The translations under genes and the position numbers were made by a program. Below, piece after piece: positions 14,001 to 25,042 of a stretch of 64,000 nucleotides of DNA. Below the pieces are notes generated by a model. The model was not told the DNA's origin, ran no database searches, and saw only the letters and a program-made list of their open reading frames with translations. Within the stretch, counting starts at the first letter, position 1, and every line of letters starts with the position of its first letter. Source of the stretch: Synanceia verrucosa (lineage: Eukaryota > Chordata > Actinopteri > Perciformes > Synanceiidae); assembly GCA_029721515.1 (NCBI GenBank), contig CM056550.1, forward strand, positions 19,343,119-19,407,118, read 5' to 3'.

Positions 14001-16517
14001 GAACCCATGTGTTTCTGCTTCATCAAAGCCTTGAACTCCTTTAGCTATTTTATTTTTTTTACGTGCGTTTACACCGTGAAAACTTGCTGAGCGTGTACGT
14101 ACACTTCACCGCACAGCGTTTTCCTTCGCTCTCATTAAATTTCACCCATCCACAACAATGCAACCACCCCTGCTGCTGCAACCCAGCAGCTCCACTGCAG
14201 CAATAGAGGGTTAACCGGGGCCCATCAGGGCCAGGAGGCATTAAGTATACAAAATATTCTCAAATGTGTTTCTTTTCATCATTTTAATTGAATATTTTTG
14301 GGTAGACAATACCAGCAATTTCAAGACATCGCTTTGAGCTCTGGGGACTGTGACGGATATTTTTCACTATTCAACATTTTCCATTTACATTTCACAGCCC
14401 GAGGAAACAAATTGGACAATAACAACAACAAAAAACAATCAATAACTTCTAGTTGCAGCTGTACAGCCAATAGAGTGAGCCTGTGCCAAACCTGAACTTT
14501 GACCTCTTCCGCTACACCCGCTCGCTAATTCCAATCCATCACAATAATAAACGCAGAAATATGCAGCGTCTCAGCGCTTTAACATTCAGTTTATCCTCAC
14601 TCGCCTGTGTTCAACATCCTCTCTGCTCAGTGTGTGCGCACTGGTGTGTCCTTGAAACGGCCCACTTTGCAAGCCTTTGTTGAGGCATTTTCTTCACATC
14701 ACAAATAAACCTTATGTCCTTCACTTCGTCTTTTCATCTTCCTCCCTCCCTCTCACCACAGACGCTCTGTTTTTCTTATTGCCCCTACCTTATGAGACTC
14801 TTTAGTTCCACTTTTTCTCCCGACAGTATCCCCTTTAGTCTTCTCCTCATACTGTATACTCCTCATCCCTCTTTCTTCTGGTCTCCTCCAGCAACTTTTC
14901 TTCCCCTCGTCTGTCCCTCTGTTTTCTTCAACTCTGCCCAAGCTTCTGCCCCATCATCCCCCTCCCTGCTCAGCTCCCTCCGACCTCTCTCTCTCGTTCA
15001 AGCCAGCAGTCAAGAGGCATTTATGTGTGTCTGTGTGTGTGTAGAAGGTAAGTTTGTGCCAGCTGGAGGTCTTGGGAGGAGGGAGGAGAGCTGTGTGTAA
15101 AGAGAGGGGAGATGCAGCAGCAGCAGCAGCAGTGTAAGCATCTCCACACAGCCTGGATGTCCACATTGAAGCCAGACCGCCAGCGGTGCCAAAACCCACC
15201 AAAACACGCAAACAACCCGTTAATATGGCCCAAATCTCATCCCCGTCCTGCTTAAATATCTCTTTACTGCAGTGCAATCTGAAATGTGTTAGCATGACTG
15301 TTTTTAGTTAGTGCAAATTATAAAGTACTTATGCAAATAACGTACAGACAAATCTTGCTTCGAGGACACAGCTTTTGTCATTGATGATATTTCACAGAAA
15401 ACAATAGTGCTGTCACTATCAAGCACAAAAAGTCTGGCCGAGCAGTGACATTCCTCATTTTTACCAGTAAAAGCCTGTATTTCCATGGATTTATTTTAAC
15501 AGAAGGGCACATTTGTTCACTCTCACACTTTTGTTGTGTCCCGCACTCTGGATTTAAAATGAAACAGTGACTATAAGATGCTATATTAAAATATTAGTCA
15601 ATATTAAAATACTTAATTCCAGCTTTAATATAACAGTATTCACACCCTCATTAGATAATTGGTCAAGGAATCTTGCCCCTTTTCACCACATCTGTGTAGT
15701 TTAAGGAAGTTGAAAACAAGTTGAAGTGAAAAAAAACATTTCAGTCTTGGTTTCTTCTTGTGATGCTTTGCAGCAAAGTTATATTTGTTTAGACTCTCAA
15801 ATTGGCTTGTATTTTAATTTTAAGTTAGTATTACTTCAGCTTCAGTTTTAGTTTTTAAATATAATGTTTTACAGTAGCTGTAATTTGGTTTTTATTAGGT
15901 ATAATGTCTCTGAAGTATGTAGCAAGATACATGTGTGTAGGGATGGCCATAATGTTTCTTGTCTTCTTTCACTGCCATATTTTAGATTCTGTTTTTTGCT
16001 GCTTATTTTTTTTTTAGTTTCACTACAAGTATATGACTCCCTCACTTATTGCTTCTTTCGGGGTGTTTTGGTCAGAGTCTTCAGCAAGTGTGGAAAAGGT
16101 TTGCACTCATTTAACAGCCAAAAAGGCTCCATATGCAATAGTTTTGACAGATTTTTTATTGCCAAATAAAATTGCTAATGAAACATACCAAAGGTATTTG
16201 GGCCAGGATTGTGGTACTTTTGTTTTACCATCATGAGAATTGGTTTGGTTAAGTGCTCGCATTGAGGTCAGGTGAGGCCAGTCAAGAACACTGCATGGCC
16301 CTAAAAACTCCATTAAAATCATGTTTTGGCAGTAACACTTGTGTGTATTTATCAGACTGACCTGCAGAGCGCTGTTGAGGAAGCAGCTGTTCTGTCCCGG
16401 CTCGTTGCTCAGGCCTTTGCTGGGCGCGATAGAGGTCATGGTTCTCGGGGTCACCAGCCCCTGCACCCCACCTACTGCTCCGCCACCCGACGCAAAGTAG
16501 TTCCTCTTCCACGACAT
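1096..16517 (-). CDS. usp54: Ubiquitin-specific peptidase 54, N-terminal part (six coding exons, incomplete at left edge)
   Basis: Six exons join in frame into about 229 residues of a USP-family protein. Seen: a Cys box GLSNEPGQNSCFLNSALQ with the candidate nucleophile at C45, then VLWHLDIFRRSFRQL, a DEQRFQLGIMDDAAECF block, HQKFAMTLFEQ, the first zinc-finger pair CVCNSC, and MFGELLRNASNMGDLRNCP. The rest of the catalytic fold (second Cys pair, His box) and the long C-terminal tail lie left of the window. Known: USP54 and its paralogue USP53 were long labelled inactive; K63-linkage-directed activity was later reported for USP53. USP54 is preferred over USP53 because of the MSWKRNYF start and the SNEPGQNSCFLNSALQ wording. 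Introns are large (the first two coding introns are about 7.3 and 4.3 kb). Exons are joined by (positions, minus strand) 16517-16362, 9080-8988, 4695-4561, 2915-2802, 2663-2581, 1201-1096. Confidence 0.95.
1202..2580. other. usp54 intron between exons 5 and 6
   Basis: Non-coding. It ends with a (GT)10 tract (2550-2570, plus strand) that lies just inside the exon 5 donor. Nothing else is recognised. Confidence 0.6.
2581..2663 (-). CDS. usp54: usp54 coding exon 5 (first zinc-finger Cys pair)
   Basis: 83 bases encoding CVCNSCGATSDPLPFIQM then VHYISTTSL. The terminal TG is completed by the next exon to give Cys. The first CxxC of the USP zinc ribbon is visible. The donor GTAAGA is followed almost at once by a 20-base CA run. 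Confidence 0.93.
2802..2915 (-). CDS. usp54: usp54 coding exon 4
   Basis: 38 codons, phase 0: ENLLMRIHFHISAES, a CTAKHC segment, then HQKFAMTLFEQ. The acceptor is TTTGTGTCTCAG and the donor GTAGGA. The next intron is only 138 bases. Confidence 0.95.
2916..4560. other. usp54 intron between exons 3 and 4
   Basis: Non-coding. 3420-3860 resembles a degraded fish interspersed repeat with ATATCGCAATATCGCAAC-type motifs. At 3903-3955 there is a LINE/SINE-tail-like stretch (AATCAGACTCAAACAACTTT). A TG microsatellite occupies 4500-4549. Confidence 0.5.
4500..4549. repeat. (TG)n microsatellite at usp54 exon 3 donor
   Basis: About 20 pure TG units (CA on the gene strand), then GTGCGTGCGCACG, 11 to 60 bases inside the intron. 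Confidence 0.97.
4561..4695 (-). CDS. usp54: usp54 coding exon 3
   Basis: 45 codons, phase 0, starting SIFAQFQFSSERVLPSD and ending FQLGIMDDAAECF. The acceptor TGTGTGTTCGCAG is TG-rich rather than C-rich. The donor GTGAGT is followed within about 20 bases by a long CA repeat (TG on the plus strand). Confidence 0.95.
6511..6542. repeat. (TG)n microsatellite
   Basis: About 15 units. Confidence 0.95.
6664..6735. repeat. Polypurine GGA run
   Basis: About 70 bases of GGAGGGAGG/GAAGG with only two T interruptions. Confidence 0.9.
6866..6908. repeat. (TG)n microsatellite
   Basis: About 21 pure units in a usp54 intron. Confidence 0.95.
7345..7373. repeat. (CA)n microsatellite
   Basis: About 14 units. 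Confidence 0.95.
7483..7523. repeat. (TG)n microsatellite
   Basis: About 20 pure units in a usp54 intron. Confidence 0.95.
8988..9080 (-). CDS. usp54: usp54 coding exon 2
   Basis: 31 codons, phase 0 at both ends, from VLWHLDIFRRSFRQL to CIFCALK. The acceptor is a good pyrimidine tract ending TCTCTCAG; the donor is GTAAAA. The residues are nearly identical to the same exon in vertebrate USP54. Confidence 0.95.
10122..10354. mobile_element. Foldback MITE with ~75-bp inverted arms
   Basis: The left arm (10122-10195, GTTATGTTTTCACCGGGGTT, then TTGGTTTGCAAAGTAACTCA) is mirrored by the right arm (10278-10354, GAGTTATTTTGCAAACCAAC, AGGTGAAAACATAACCTCC). About 82 bases lie between. No coding capacity; a non-autonomous DNA element. 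Confidence 0.88.
10969..11000. repeat. (TG)n microsatellite
   Basis: About 15 units. Confidence 0.95.
11199..11226. repeat. (CCAT)n tetranucleotide repeat
   Basis: Seven units of CCAT. Confidence 0.93.
11930..12090 (-). repeat. ATTAAT-type fish interspersed repeat
   Basis: Words such as ACCAGAAAATATTCACATTT and AAGAAGCTGCAATCAGAGAA are shared in reverse with the copies near 23232 and 49540. Confidence 0.6.
12650..12830 (+). mobile_element. tRNA-derived SINE
   Basis: An A-box-like TAGCTCAGCCTGTAGTGACT and a B-box-like GGTCCAAGTCC follow a GGGGGCAGTAG start typical of fish SINEs. The body is truncated or diverged after about 12800. Confidence 0.75.
13962..13988. repeat. (CA)n microsatellite
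   Basis: About 13 units with one CG interruption. Confidence 0.93.
16362..16517 (-). CDS. usp54: usp54 coding exon 1 (start codon and Cys box)
   Basis: The ATG at 16517-16515 opens MSWKRNYF, the conserved USP54 N-terminus. 52 codons run to NSALQ and end at a GTCAGT donor (16361-16360). The exon carries the catalytic-type Cys box with C45. The same open frame extends upstream without another ATG, which fixes this start. Confidence 0.95.
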
Positions 16518-16928
16518 CACTACCTGGACGCTCCCGTTTCCACGGCAAGGCGGGGAAGGGGCGGGTTGGCAGACCAAGCGACGGCCTCTATGTCACTCCC
16601 ATGAGAGAGAACGAGGGAGAATGAGAGAAAAGCGGAGGATGAGGAAGGAGGAGGACGAGGGAGGCGGAGGCCGTAGGTCAAGGGGACGCGGCGTGTCTTG
16701 AATGGGGATTTGGCACCCATACAACCCTCTCCAGCCGTGTTTTTGCTTTAAAATCTGTCCACTTGCTGGAGCCAGCAGTTGGCTTTTTTCAGCTCCTTGG
16801 ATTTAGCAGTTTGTGTTTGAGGACATGACAGCGTGTCCAAAGAGTCCAGATAAATGTGGATTAGGCGGTGCTGCTGCTTCCATGTGGGGACACCTTCAAT
16901 GCTTTCTTCTCCTCTCTCTCTTTGCCTG
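16518..16928 (-). other. usp54: usp54 5'UTR on the start-codon exon
   Basis: A strong acceptor (GTTTCTTTCAG on the minus strand, exon beginning 16928) precedes the start codon without an obvious donor in between. The exon therefore probably runs 16928-16362 and carries about 411 bases of leader. The leader contains upstream ATGs, including the uORF listed separately. An acceptor nearer the ATG (for example ending at 16518-16565) cannot be excluded. Confidence 0.55.
16520..16720 (-). CDS. Upstream ORF in usp54 leader
   Basis: A true ATG at 16720-16718 opens 66 codons (MGAKSPFKTRRVPLTYGL...). The TAG stop at 16522-16520 is followed by TG and then the usp54 ATG, a 2-base gap. It overlaps the 5'UTR in a different frame from the main protein. 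No known domain is seen; the composition (Pro/Ser-rich) looks like translated leader. Any role would be translational control of usp54, which is inference. Confidence 0.35.
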   Translation of the reverse strand: MGAKSPFKTRRVPLTYGLRLPRPPPSSSSAFLSFSLVLSHGSDIEAVAWSANPPLPRLAVETGASR

Positions 16929-17329
16929 AAAGAAACAAAGACACAAAGAGTTATAAACAACAAGAACACACATAAACATGTTTGTAGCACTAACTAAAAG
17001 CTGTGAAGCTAAATGCTGTTTTAGAGTTTTAGATGCTCCCTTCTAGTTTGAAAATGTAACCACTGCTGCTGCTAAACCCCAACCTGATGATGTGTAAATA
17101 CTAATGATTTCAAAGTGACTTATGTGGGCAAAAATGTTGTTTCTAACCTACCCTTAACTTGTGAAAGGCGAGTTTAGCTCCATAGTGTTAGCTAGCTAGC
17201 TAACTGTGGGGGCTACTGACCTAGCCTAGCCCAAAACTGTGGTTTACTTTTAAATAGGTTTTGCAGATAGGGATATTGTTAATTAATTATTACTTGTGTT
17301 GCCTAAAATAGTTAATAATAATCTCATTA

Positions 17330-17690
17330 TTCTCACCATTCTCCATAAACTTGCTGTATACAATCTCCTCCACACCAAACAGCAGACAGACACAGTTAGC
17401 AACTAGCTAGCGCTAACTCGCTCCGCTAACAAGCAGCTAAATAAGCTAAATATTTTTCTCAACAGAAACACCAAAAGAGAGCTTAGATTACAGTGAATAT
17501 TTGTTAGCGGGACAGAAACACAACACCAATGAATGTTGATGTTGCTCCCTGATTGCTACTCAAGCAGCCAAGCGTTTGCTAGCGTGTTAGCTATGAAAGC
17601 TAAGGAAGTGTCTGTCAGCTTGTTTTGAAGCCTGCCTGCCCCCTGGTGGCTAAAAAATTCCATTACTCCAACCATATCATTTCACTGCTT
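17330..17690. repeat. Fish repeat with CAACTAGCTAGC core
   Basis: ACCAAACAGCAGACAGACAC and AGTTAGCAACTAGCTAGCG recur at 32290-32330. CCCCTGGTGGCTAAAAAATT is typical of the end of this family. Confidence 0.6.
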
Positions 17691-20600
17691 TCACACCATG
17701 AAAAATCATCACATTGAACAGTGTAGCACTGCATCAGTGACATGATGATGAAGTCTGTTATGTCATTTTATAATCAGCACTTAGGGTCATTATCTGGTGC
17801 TTATACTGGTTCATGCATTGCATCCGAATGTGTGACTGAGGGAGGAAAAAAGAGGCAGTTACTGTTTGTGTCACCCTACAGAAAGTGTGTGTGCACATGA
17901 AGTTGCATAACACTACAGGGCAGTAGCTAACAGATCCGCAGTGCCCCCCCCCCTTCCCCTATAGCTTCACAGTTTTTGGCAAAGCTCCCTAGCCTGGTTT
18001 GCCGGGTTGCGTTTCCGCCACAGCATCCCCCTTGGCTAAAGGCCAGAGGGCACAGGGATGCTGCGGCGAGCAGCGTGGGCGGTCGCTATGGTGATGGGCA
18101 CATTGGGGGGTGGGGAGGTAAAGGGAGGGGGGCACCGTCGTGACAAGGATGGCAAGTGAAACGCATCAGAGCGAATGTGGAGAGAAAAAATGATGCAACA
18201 TTGTAAGTCAGTCCATCCACTTGTCACACAGTCCTGCATACTGACAATGCATAGTGACAACACCTCATCAATCCATCTACCTATCTTGATAGACAGATAA
18301 AAAACAGATATTCACATTCATCCACAAGCAAACAAATCCCAATAGCCAGAGGATTTATAAAGGGATTTGGCTAGCATGCCCCTGTGTGCCATTTTTCCTC
18401 TACAGCACAGCATCCTGAGCTTCTGTCTCAGCATACACTGTGTGTGTGAGTGTGTGCATCTCCCGCTGAGCCTGTGTGGAGTGTGTGATCACACATCCTC
18501 TCTCCGACTGCACCCTACAGCCACGCGCACGCACACACACACACAGCCGAGATCGCTCTGGCGAGCCCTCGCACAAGCGCTGTTTATGTGGCCTGTGTGT
18601 GTGAATTATGTGTGTCCCCACATCTTCGGCTAGTTACCATGGAAATAGGCCAAGCAGCAGGCACGCGGGGGGAAAAGCCGAACCATGTGATTTAACTGAG
18701 AGACACACTGTGCCGCACTGGCTGAGAAAACACACACAGACGCACGGGGCGAGTGATGATGATGATGTGTATTGATGGAGGAGAGTTCATGGAAGCCAAA
18801 GTGAGTCAAGGCACAAGTCAATCAAACTCCCTGAGTCTGCGCTGGCAGGCATAAGGAAGACCGCAGCCCAGACAGCGACCACACATGTACAACATTTTCC
18901 ATGTGAGATGTTGAGGTGAAGACTGTACATCCACACACGCACACATGCTGAGTGTGTCATCTACTAACCTCACTGAAACCAGTGTAAGGGTCAGGATGTG
19001 GATTTAAGGTCAGACTTCTTTTTAATTAGCTTAAGTGTTGAGATATCCATTTCCAAGTTTTCTGCTGCAGCCTCCAATACAGTTAAGGTGGATTGAATTC
19101 ACTGCATTGAAAAATGACATCTGAACAGAAGTGTGTCTTCCACTGATCGTCTTCATTGTCAACAGCTTTCATAAGAAATAGTTTAAACTTCAGAAAGAGC
19201 CGAATGGATGTTTGGAGTCAAATAAAACCAAAGGTAGTTGATGTAAACATCGAAGAAATGTGCTTTTTTTTTTTTTAGTAATTTACGTAAAACCTACACC
19301 TCTTCAAACACACAAGGTCCATCACCGAACAGAACTTTAACATTATTCCCATCAAGTCAAGTCCCACTTAATCACGTGCACGTCCAGTTTGGTGTCTACA
19401 TCTGAAATAATCCATCTCTGAACAAAATTGATCTCTTCTAACATCAAATGAATAGAAAAGACTAGTTCTGTAGAGCCGATCCTAAATCTGCTGCCAGGAA
19501 CAGAACCAAGTCTGATAAGGTAAGAGAATATGAAGTTAATGAGCAGGAGTCAGCATGATGGTAAAGAAGGTTTAATGTTCAAAATGGTGTTTCTCACTTT
19601 GTATCTAATGGATGTGTGTGTGTCAGTGTGACAGCAGATGATTACATGTGGATCAATAAGAGCCAACGAGGGCACAGCTGGAAGCACTGAGGACTCTACT
19701 ACGCTGTCACCACTGCTGATGTTCCTCCCTCCTCTTCTCCTTGTCACTACTTCCACTTCTTCCTCTCTCTCATATCTCTGCTTTTCTCAGAGTTCATCAA
19801 GTGAGATGCACACCTGCCAGAAGTTTGCAGGAGTTTATCCAAATCTGAAAGGTGGCTCGACATCAATTGATCAACGTGATCAATTCACTTCTCACGACAC
19901 ACAGATCATCTTTCCATTCTTCTCCTCCCTTCTCCTGCACTGTGCTGTGGATTGAACACGGTGATAAATCCTTACGTAAATATGAGGTCATCATGAGGTC
20001 ACGTTACTTCTTCTCACTGTGAGTATCAGTGGAGTACGACGTCTCATATCTGAAAAGCCGAAAAAGATTTCCAAGCATCTCCTCCACATTGAACTAATGA
20101 TTTTGTCCTCACTTATACTGTATTTATCAGCTCAAAAATGGACCACTTAAAGCAAAACAAAGTCTAATTGCAACCCACTTGGATAGCTGTTAGAAGTCTG
20201 AAAAGGTAAAAGCTTCTCAATAAGAAAGCAAAGCTCAGACAGAAAAAAACAGCAGATTTGGGAGCTACAGACCCCCAAGGTTCAAAACCACTATGAAATA
20301 AACCACATGGCTGAAATAATGTGGATGCCCAAACAAAGTAAGTGGACACAAGGCCATCACAGGATGCATGTTATTGTTGAACATCTCACTCCAAGCCACA
20401 GGCGTTATCATGCTGCTATTACAGCCAGGCTTTCTAGATTTTGGGACCTGGCTGCAGGGACTTTCAGCCCGACTTTCAGCCCGACTTTCAGCGCTCCACT
20501 TCATCTAAAAAGTGCTGGACGGGTTTGAGGAGGTCGGGTTTCTGTACAGGTTAGTCACAGTTCCTCTACCCCAAACTGGGAAACTGGGAGAACCATTTCT

Positions 20601-22019
20601 CTGTGGATCTGAAATGTCTGAAATATGAAAGACATGTATTCAGATTTTAGGAGCATTTTTTGATCGTGTATACAGCCCATCCAGAATATGTTTACATGCA
20701 GCTCTGTGCTTTAAACCAGCAAGCGGATAGTTAGCAGAGTCACACCTGAAAGAAAAGCCCAACATTTCTGGTTGGAGGGAGGGACACACCTACTTTTAAA
20801 CGTTACTAAACGACCAACAACCTTTTCAAGAAGGTTTATGGAATAAAAGAAGCTGTGCACAGCAGATAAGTCAGACACTGTCATGCGCCGACAGACAAAG
20901 TCAAATTCCTTGCATGTGCAATAAACTGTTTCCGCTTCTAACTGAGCTCAGGACCAACTGAACTGGAACTTCAGGACAAATCATGAAATCCATCCACAGA
21001 ACAGTAATGTGTCCACGCACTTTTGCACGACACATTAAAACACAACCTCCCAGATCATGTGAAATGATCTACGGCAACACAAAGCATCAGCATCTCGCTC
21101 ATTAGTCTAATTTGTTCTCCATTTTATGATCCTGTTTGTTCCCTTCAGCTGAGTGGAAAAACTGGCCTCAGCGCTCATTTCGTAATTTAGGCTTTCTCCG
21201 TCTTCGCGGCGACGCCGGTGTCATGCAACCTGAACAAAGAGCTGATACTGTCCCCGAGGACAATGGCCCGTCTCTCACACTATCTCCCTCCCACTCAAAT
21301 ATAAAAGGCGAGAAGCATATTTATTTATATATCCCCGTGAAGAGAGAGCTCTTTTCTTTCAGCTCTCACTTTCCTTCTTCTTTGGCTGCACTTTCCTCCA
21401 TTCACTTCGTTCCTCCTCTCTGTCTCTCACTTACTTCCACTGACCTCTATTTTCCATTCTCATTCACTCTCTCCTCTCCACTCCATTCATCTCTGCCTCT
21501 TTCCTTTCCAAAAAAACTTCACATGCATGTGCACACACAGTAACTGGGTTATGTGTAACTTCAAATAGCCTTGGTAGACAATAGGGGGAGCCTAGAGTTC
21601 ATCCTCCCCTCTGAGCTCCTCTTCTCCTCCTCTTAAAACTCTGCAGAGAACTTACATATAGAAATATATATGTGTGTGAACATACAGCATAGGCGCACGT
21701 GCTGCTGCATGTGTGAGCATATTAGTGAGGCTGAGATCCTTTTTTTGCAAGCTTCAAGGTCATTTCCCCGCTCAGACTCCATAACATTAAAGTACACGTG
21801 TAAAAACACACACGTTTGTCGCATGCATGCGTGCAAAACACACACACATGCACGCTATAACCTAGATGCAACCCATTATCGCCGTGGAGCACGTGCACAC
21901 CCAATCCTGTTAGCAGAATATATGAAGAGGGGGGGCGAGCATTTGCTTAATATTTAGGCTATTACATAACCATCCTTATTTACGAGGCGTGCTGCGAATC
22001 ATGTGGGATTCTTACTGTT

Positions 22020-22115
22020 TAAGTGGAGAGGAGAGAGGAGGTGAGAGCAAAGGAAAGGAAAGGAGAGTGGAGGGAAGGAAAGGAAAAGAGAGGGGAAGGA
22101 GGTGAGGGGAGGAAT
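22020..22115. repeat. Polypurine run
   Basis: About 95 bases almost purely A/G on the plus strand (GGAAAGGAAAGGAGAG words). Confidence 0.9.
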
Positions 22116-23231
22116 TAGTGGGGCATTATTGAAAAACCAACCACATGGCAAAAAGAGTGGATGGTAAAGGTCAAAGGAGACATATGAGCGTGTCTTTGTG
22201 ATCTTAATCTGCTCCTCCTTGTACCTCCTATAATCCCAGACACATCTGACACGAAGAAGAAGAAGAATCGTCAAAGCAATTAAGTGACCTGAACAGACGG
22301 ATCTTCTTAATTGATTCGCCACATGATGTCAACGAGACCCTGACATGGAAGGAGGCAGGGTGTTTGGAAAAGGAGTAACTCTAAAACAAGAAATAATCGT
22401 ATAAAGTATAAACAAGCAGATAGTCAGCAAACCGATGGATGGAGACGACCTATAAATAGATCCAAAAGTCAAATCCTGTTCCTCGTCAGCTCTGAGGGTG
22501 TTAAAACATCAACATATGATTTAAATAATGCCAAGTGAGAAGCCATCATTGGAAACTGGCAGGCACGTTCATTATAAAACACCTGGCAGGTGATTGGATG
22601 AACTATCTGTCAATCAAACTCTCCTGAAGCCCAGAAGAGTGAAAACATGTTTTCTGATATAAGTGATGCTATCGCATAGGAGCCAATTTTCATGTGATGC
22701 ATGATCCCACAATTCTCGCGTGATCTCCAGCTGCTGTGCAAGGTAAGCTCGAAAAGCTTTTCTTATAAATAAAGATAAAGTGAGTTTTCCTTCCAGGACA
22801 TCTCTACCAATCAAACAGAATAAAAGGCTCTGTACCAAAGCGACAGAGACATACAGCACATCAAATGTGGAAACATAGGCGTAAAACAGGACATATCATA
22901 TAAAATAAAAATATAAAATAAACATGGCCAGTGGGTAAATTACACATACAGCAGATAAAAACACACATTAATGCACTTGTCATGTTAAGGAGGACAACAA
23001 CAACAACAAAAAAAAACAAAGCAAAACTTCCCAGCTTTCCAGAAGCTTTCATCTCCAAAAACTGAAATCGATGATGAGTCAAACTTAAATGTCAAGGTGA
23101 CATTTTCAGCTCAGTTTGGAGGGTGAAGGTGTGCTGCTCAGGCTGTGTGTGTGTGTGAGGCTTGTATTTATCACGTTGTGGGGACATGAACCTGTCCAAC
23201 CAGCCACGTTTTATCTGCCAAGTAGAGATGT

Positions 23232-23450
23232 GAGACAAATTAGAGCTGCAGCAATCTATTAAATTAATCTGTAACTGTCTGGATGATTGATTAATCCATT
23301 TGAGGATTTTTTTCCGAGAAAAAAAAGTCTAAATTCTCTGATTCCAGCTTCTTAAAACTCATCTTGGGATTTTGGAAACACCAGTCATCATTTTTCACCA
23401 TTTTATAACATTTCATGGACCGAACAATTGATTAATCAGTTTTGTGTCTG
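23232..23450 (+). repeat. ATTAAT-type fish interspersed repeat
   Basis: AGAGCTGCAGCAATCTATTA, TTCTCTGATTCCAGCTTCTT, CAATTGATTAATCAG. Same family as 49540-49840. Confidence 0.65.
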
Positions 23451-24039
23451 TTTTAATACACGCCTTACTGCAAAGTAAAAAGCACTTAGATGAAATATTA
23501 TTATTATTAATAGTTATGATTAAAATATTTTACTGATTAATGATTAATCTAGAAGTTGGTAAGATTAGAATAAACCTTGGTATCACAGCAACGGGGAGCC
23601 AAAACAAAAGAGCGCTCGTGCTGAACAGAGCAGCACCTTTTCTCTTTTTTGGAAGTATGCACGTGTAGGAGCGCGCGTGAGGCAGGCAGCTAGCAGAGGG
23701 GCTGTGTCACCGTCTGATGTGACTTCACCACGCAGGCTGGCGTGGCGGGGCGATGCGGGCCACCGGGTCGAAACCGCAAACGTCATATGTCAATAAATGA
23801 AAATAAAATAACTAGAAAAGCTGCTGACTCTCGGTCATCCATCAACAAGTCCACGCAGTGTGTGTGTGCGTAGTCCACAACCACGCAGGACGCTACACCT
23901 GCGCAGCACTTAGTATGAAGCTGAGCAGTCACACCTGTAACCTGGAGGAAGTGAAGGAGCGCGAGGAGAGTCGTGGTGATGGAGGACACACATCTGTTGA
24001 GGTCCACATCTGGCTGACCCCCCCTTCTTGTTAACCACA

Positions 24040-24330
24040 CTCACACACACACACGCGCGCACCGATAGTGTTTTCCGTCCGGTCACATGCGCGTGCTTCT
24101 CATAGCAGTGATGGAGCTCGTGCAGTTTTGTTTTTTGGGGGGAGCTTACTCACCTCGAGCTGCTGTCGCCGCCGGTCTCCGTCCGCTCGCGCGTCCTACC
24201 GTGTGATTTTAGCGGCGGAGAGAGGGCGAGCCGTGGGCGCGTGCAGCCCCCACCAGCGCCATCCAGCGCTGCGGTCGCGGCACGCCGCTCTCGCGATACC
24301 CTGCACCCTCCTCCTCCTCCCCTCCTCCTG
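24040..24330 (-). promoter_or_regulatory. usp54: CpG-rich usp54 promoter and non-coding first exon
   Basis: This is the most CpG-dense stretch of the left half (CGCCGCCGG, GCTCGCGCG, GCGGCGG). On the minus strand a consensus donor CTCGAG-GTGAGTAAG gives an exon end at 24154. A leader exon of roughly 24154-24300 upstream of usp54 is inferred. A (GT)27 microsatellite sits immediately upstream (24335-24389). The transcription start itself is not resolved. Confidence 0.6.
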
Positions 24331-24332
24331 AA

Positions 24333-24334
<2 letters not shown>

Positions 24335-24389
<55 letters not shown>
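24335..24389. repeat. (GT)27 microsatellite by usp54 promoter
   Basis: A pure TG run directly upstream of the inferred usp54 leader exon. Confidence 0.97.
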
Positions 24390-24390
<1 letters not shown>

Positions 24391-24731
24391 CGTATGTGTT
24401 TTGTCTCTCCGCAGCCCGATGCCGCCGTCTTCTGGGCGCGAGGCGAACAAAAGGGCTGCTGTTGGTGATGTCACCTTGTACCTGTCTGAGCACGCGCGCT
24501 CTCTGCCTCTCTTTTGGCCTTTTTCACCTCCACTGTTTAAAACAATAAAAGGCACGAAAAGTAAGAGCATCACTCAGCAGCTTCTCATGTTTTTAGTATT
24601 TTTTTTAATAAAAATTGCTTATTTTATCCAGAACTGTATGTACATTTTTCCTTTTTTTAAAGTTTTTTTGGTTCAGCTGCAGCTGGTGCACAGTTCCCTT
24701 CAGGATTAAGACATTTTTATCTCATTGTATC

Positions 24732-25020
24732 ACACATATCAGGCATAACATTATGACCACCTGCCGAACATGATACAGGTTCCCCTTTTGCTGCCAGAGC
24801 AGCCTTGACCTCTGACCCCTGAAGGTTTATTCTGTGGTGTGTGACTCCTTCAGCAGCATTAACATCTCTGGTCTGTTGGATCAGACCAGCCTAGATCAAT
24901 GATCCTTGTCCTCTCATGACCCTGTCTCTGGTTCACCACTTTTGATAGACCACTGCAGACCAGGAACAGACCACCAGAGCTGCAGGTCTGGAGATGCTCT
25001 GACCCAGCCCTCTAGACATC
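24732..25020 (-). mobile_element. Tc1-like element, internally deleted
   Basis: The left end TATCAGGCATAACATTATGA matches the end of the element at 50268. On the minus strand the segment reading CTGGGTCAGAGCATCTCCAG and GTGGTGAACCAGAGACAGGG is the same transposase N-terminal region. Most of the gene is missing. Confidence 0.8.
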
Positions 25021-25042
25021 ATCTTATCTTATCTTATCTTAT
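25021..25042. repeat. (CTTAT)n
   Basis: Four ATCTT units directly after the Tc1-like relic. Confidence 0.85.

Larger units (their letters stand above)
9081..16361. other. usp54 intron between exons 1 and 2
   Basis: 7.3 kb, the largest coding intron of this gene. It contains a foldback MITE (10122-10354), a TG microsatellite (10969-11000), (CCAT)n (11199-11226), repeat relics (11430-12090), a SINE (12650-12830), a CA repeat (13962-13988) and a long C/T-rich stretch (14715-15000). No exon is seen. Confidence 0.6.
16929..24153. other. usp54 first intron (leader intron)
   Basis: No coding sequence is recognised. It holds a gene-poor fish repeat copy (17330-17690), a purine strand run (22020-22115) and an ATTAAT-type repeat (23230-23450). 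Most of the rest is unremarkable. Confidence 0.5.

Noticed and set aside
1096..16517. Assignment as usp53
   Set aside because: The MSWKRNYF start, the SNEPGQNSCFLNSALQ Cys box and MFGELLRNAS resemble USP54 more. The myoz1/synpo2l/sec24c neighbours also point to the USP54 block.
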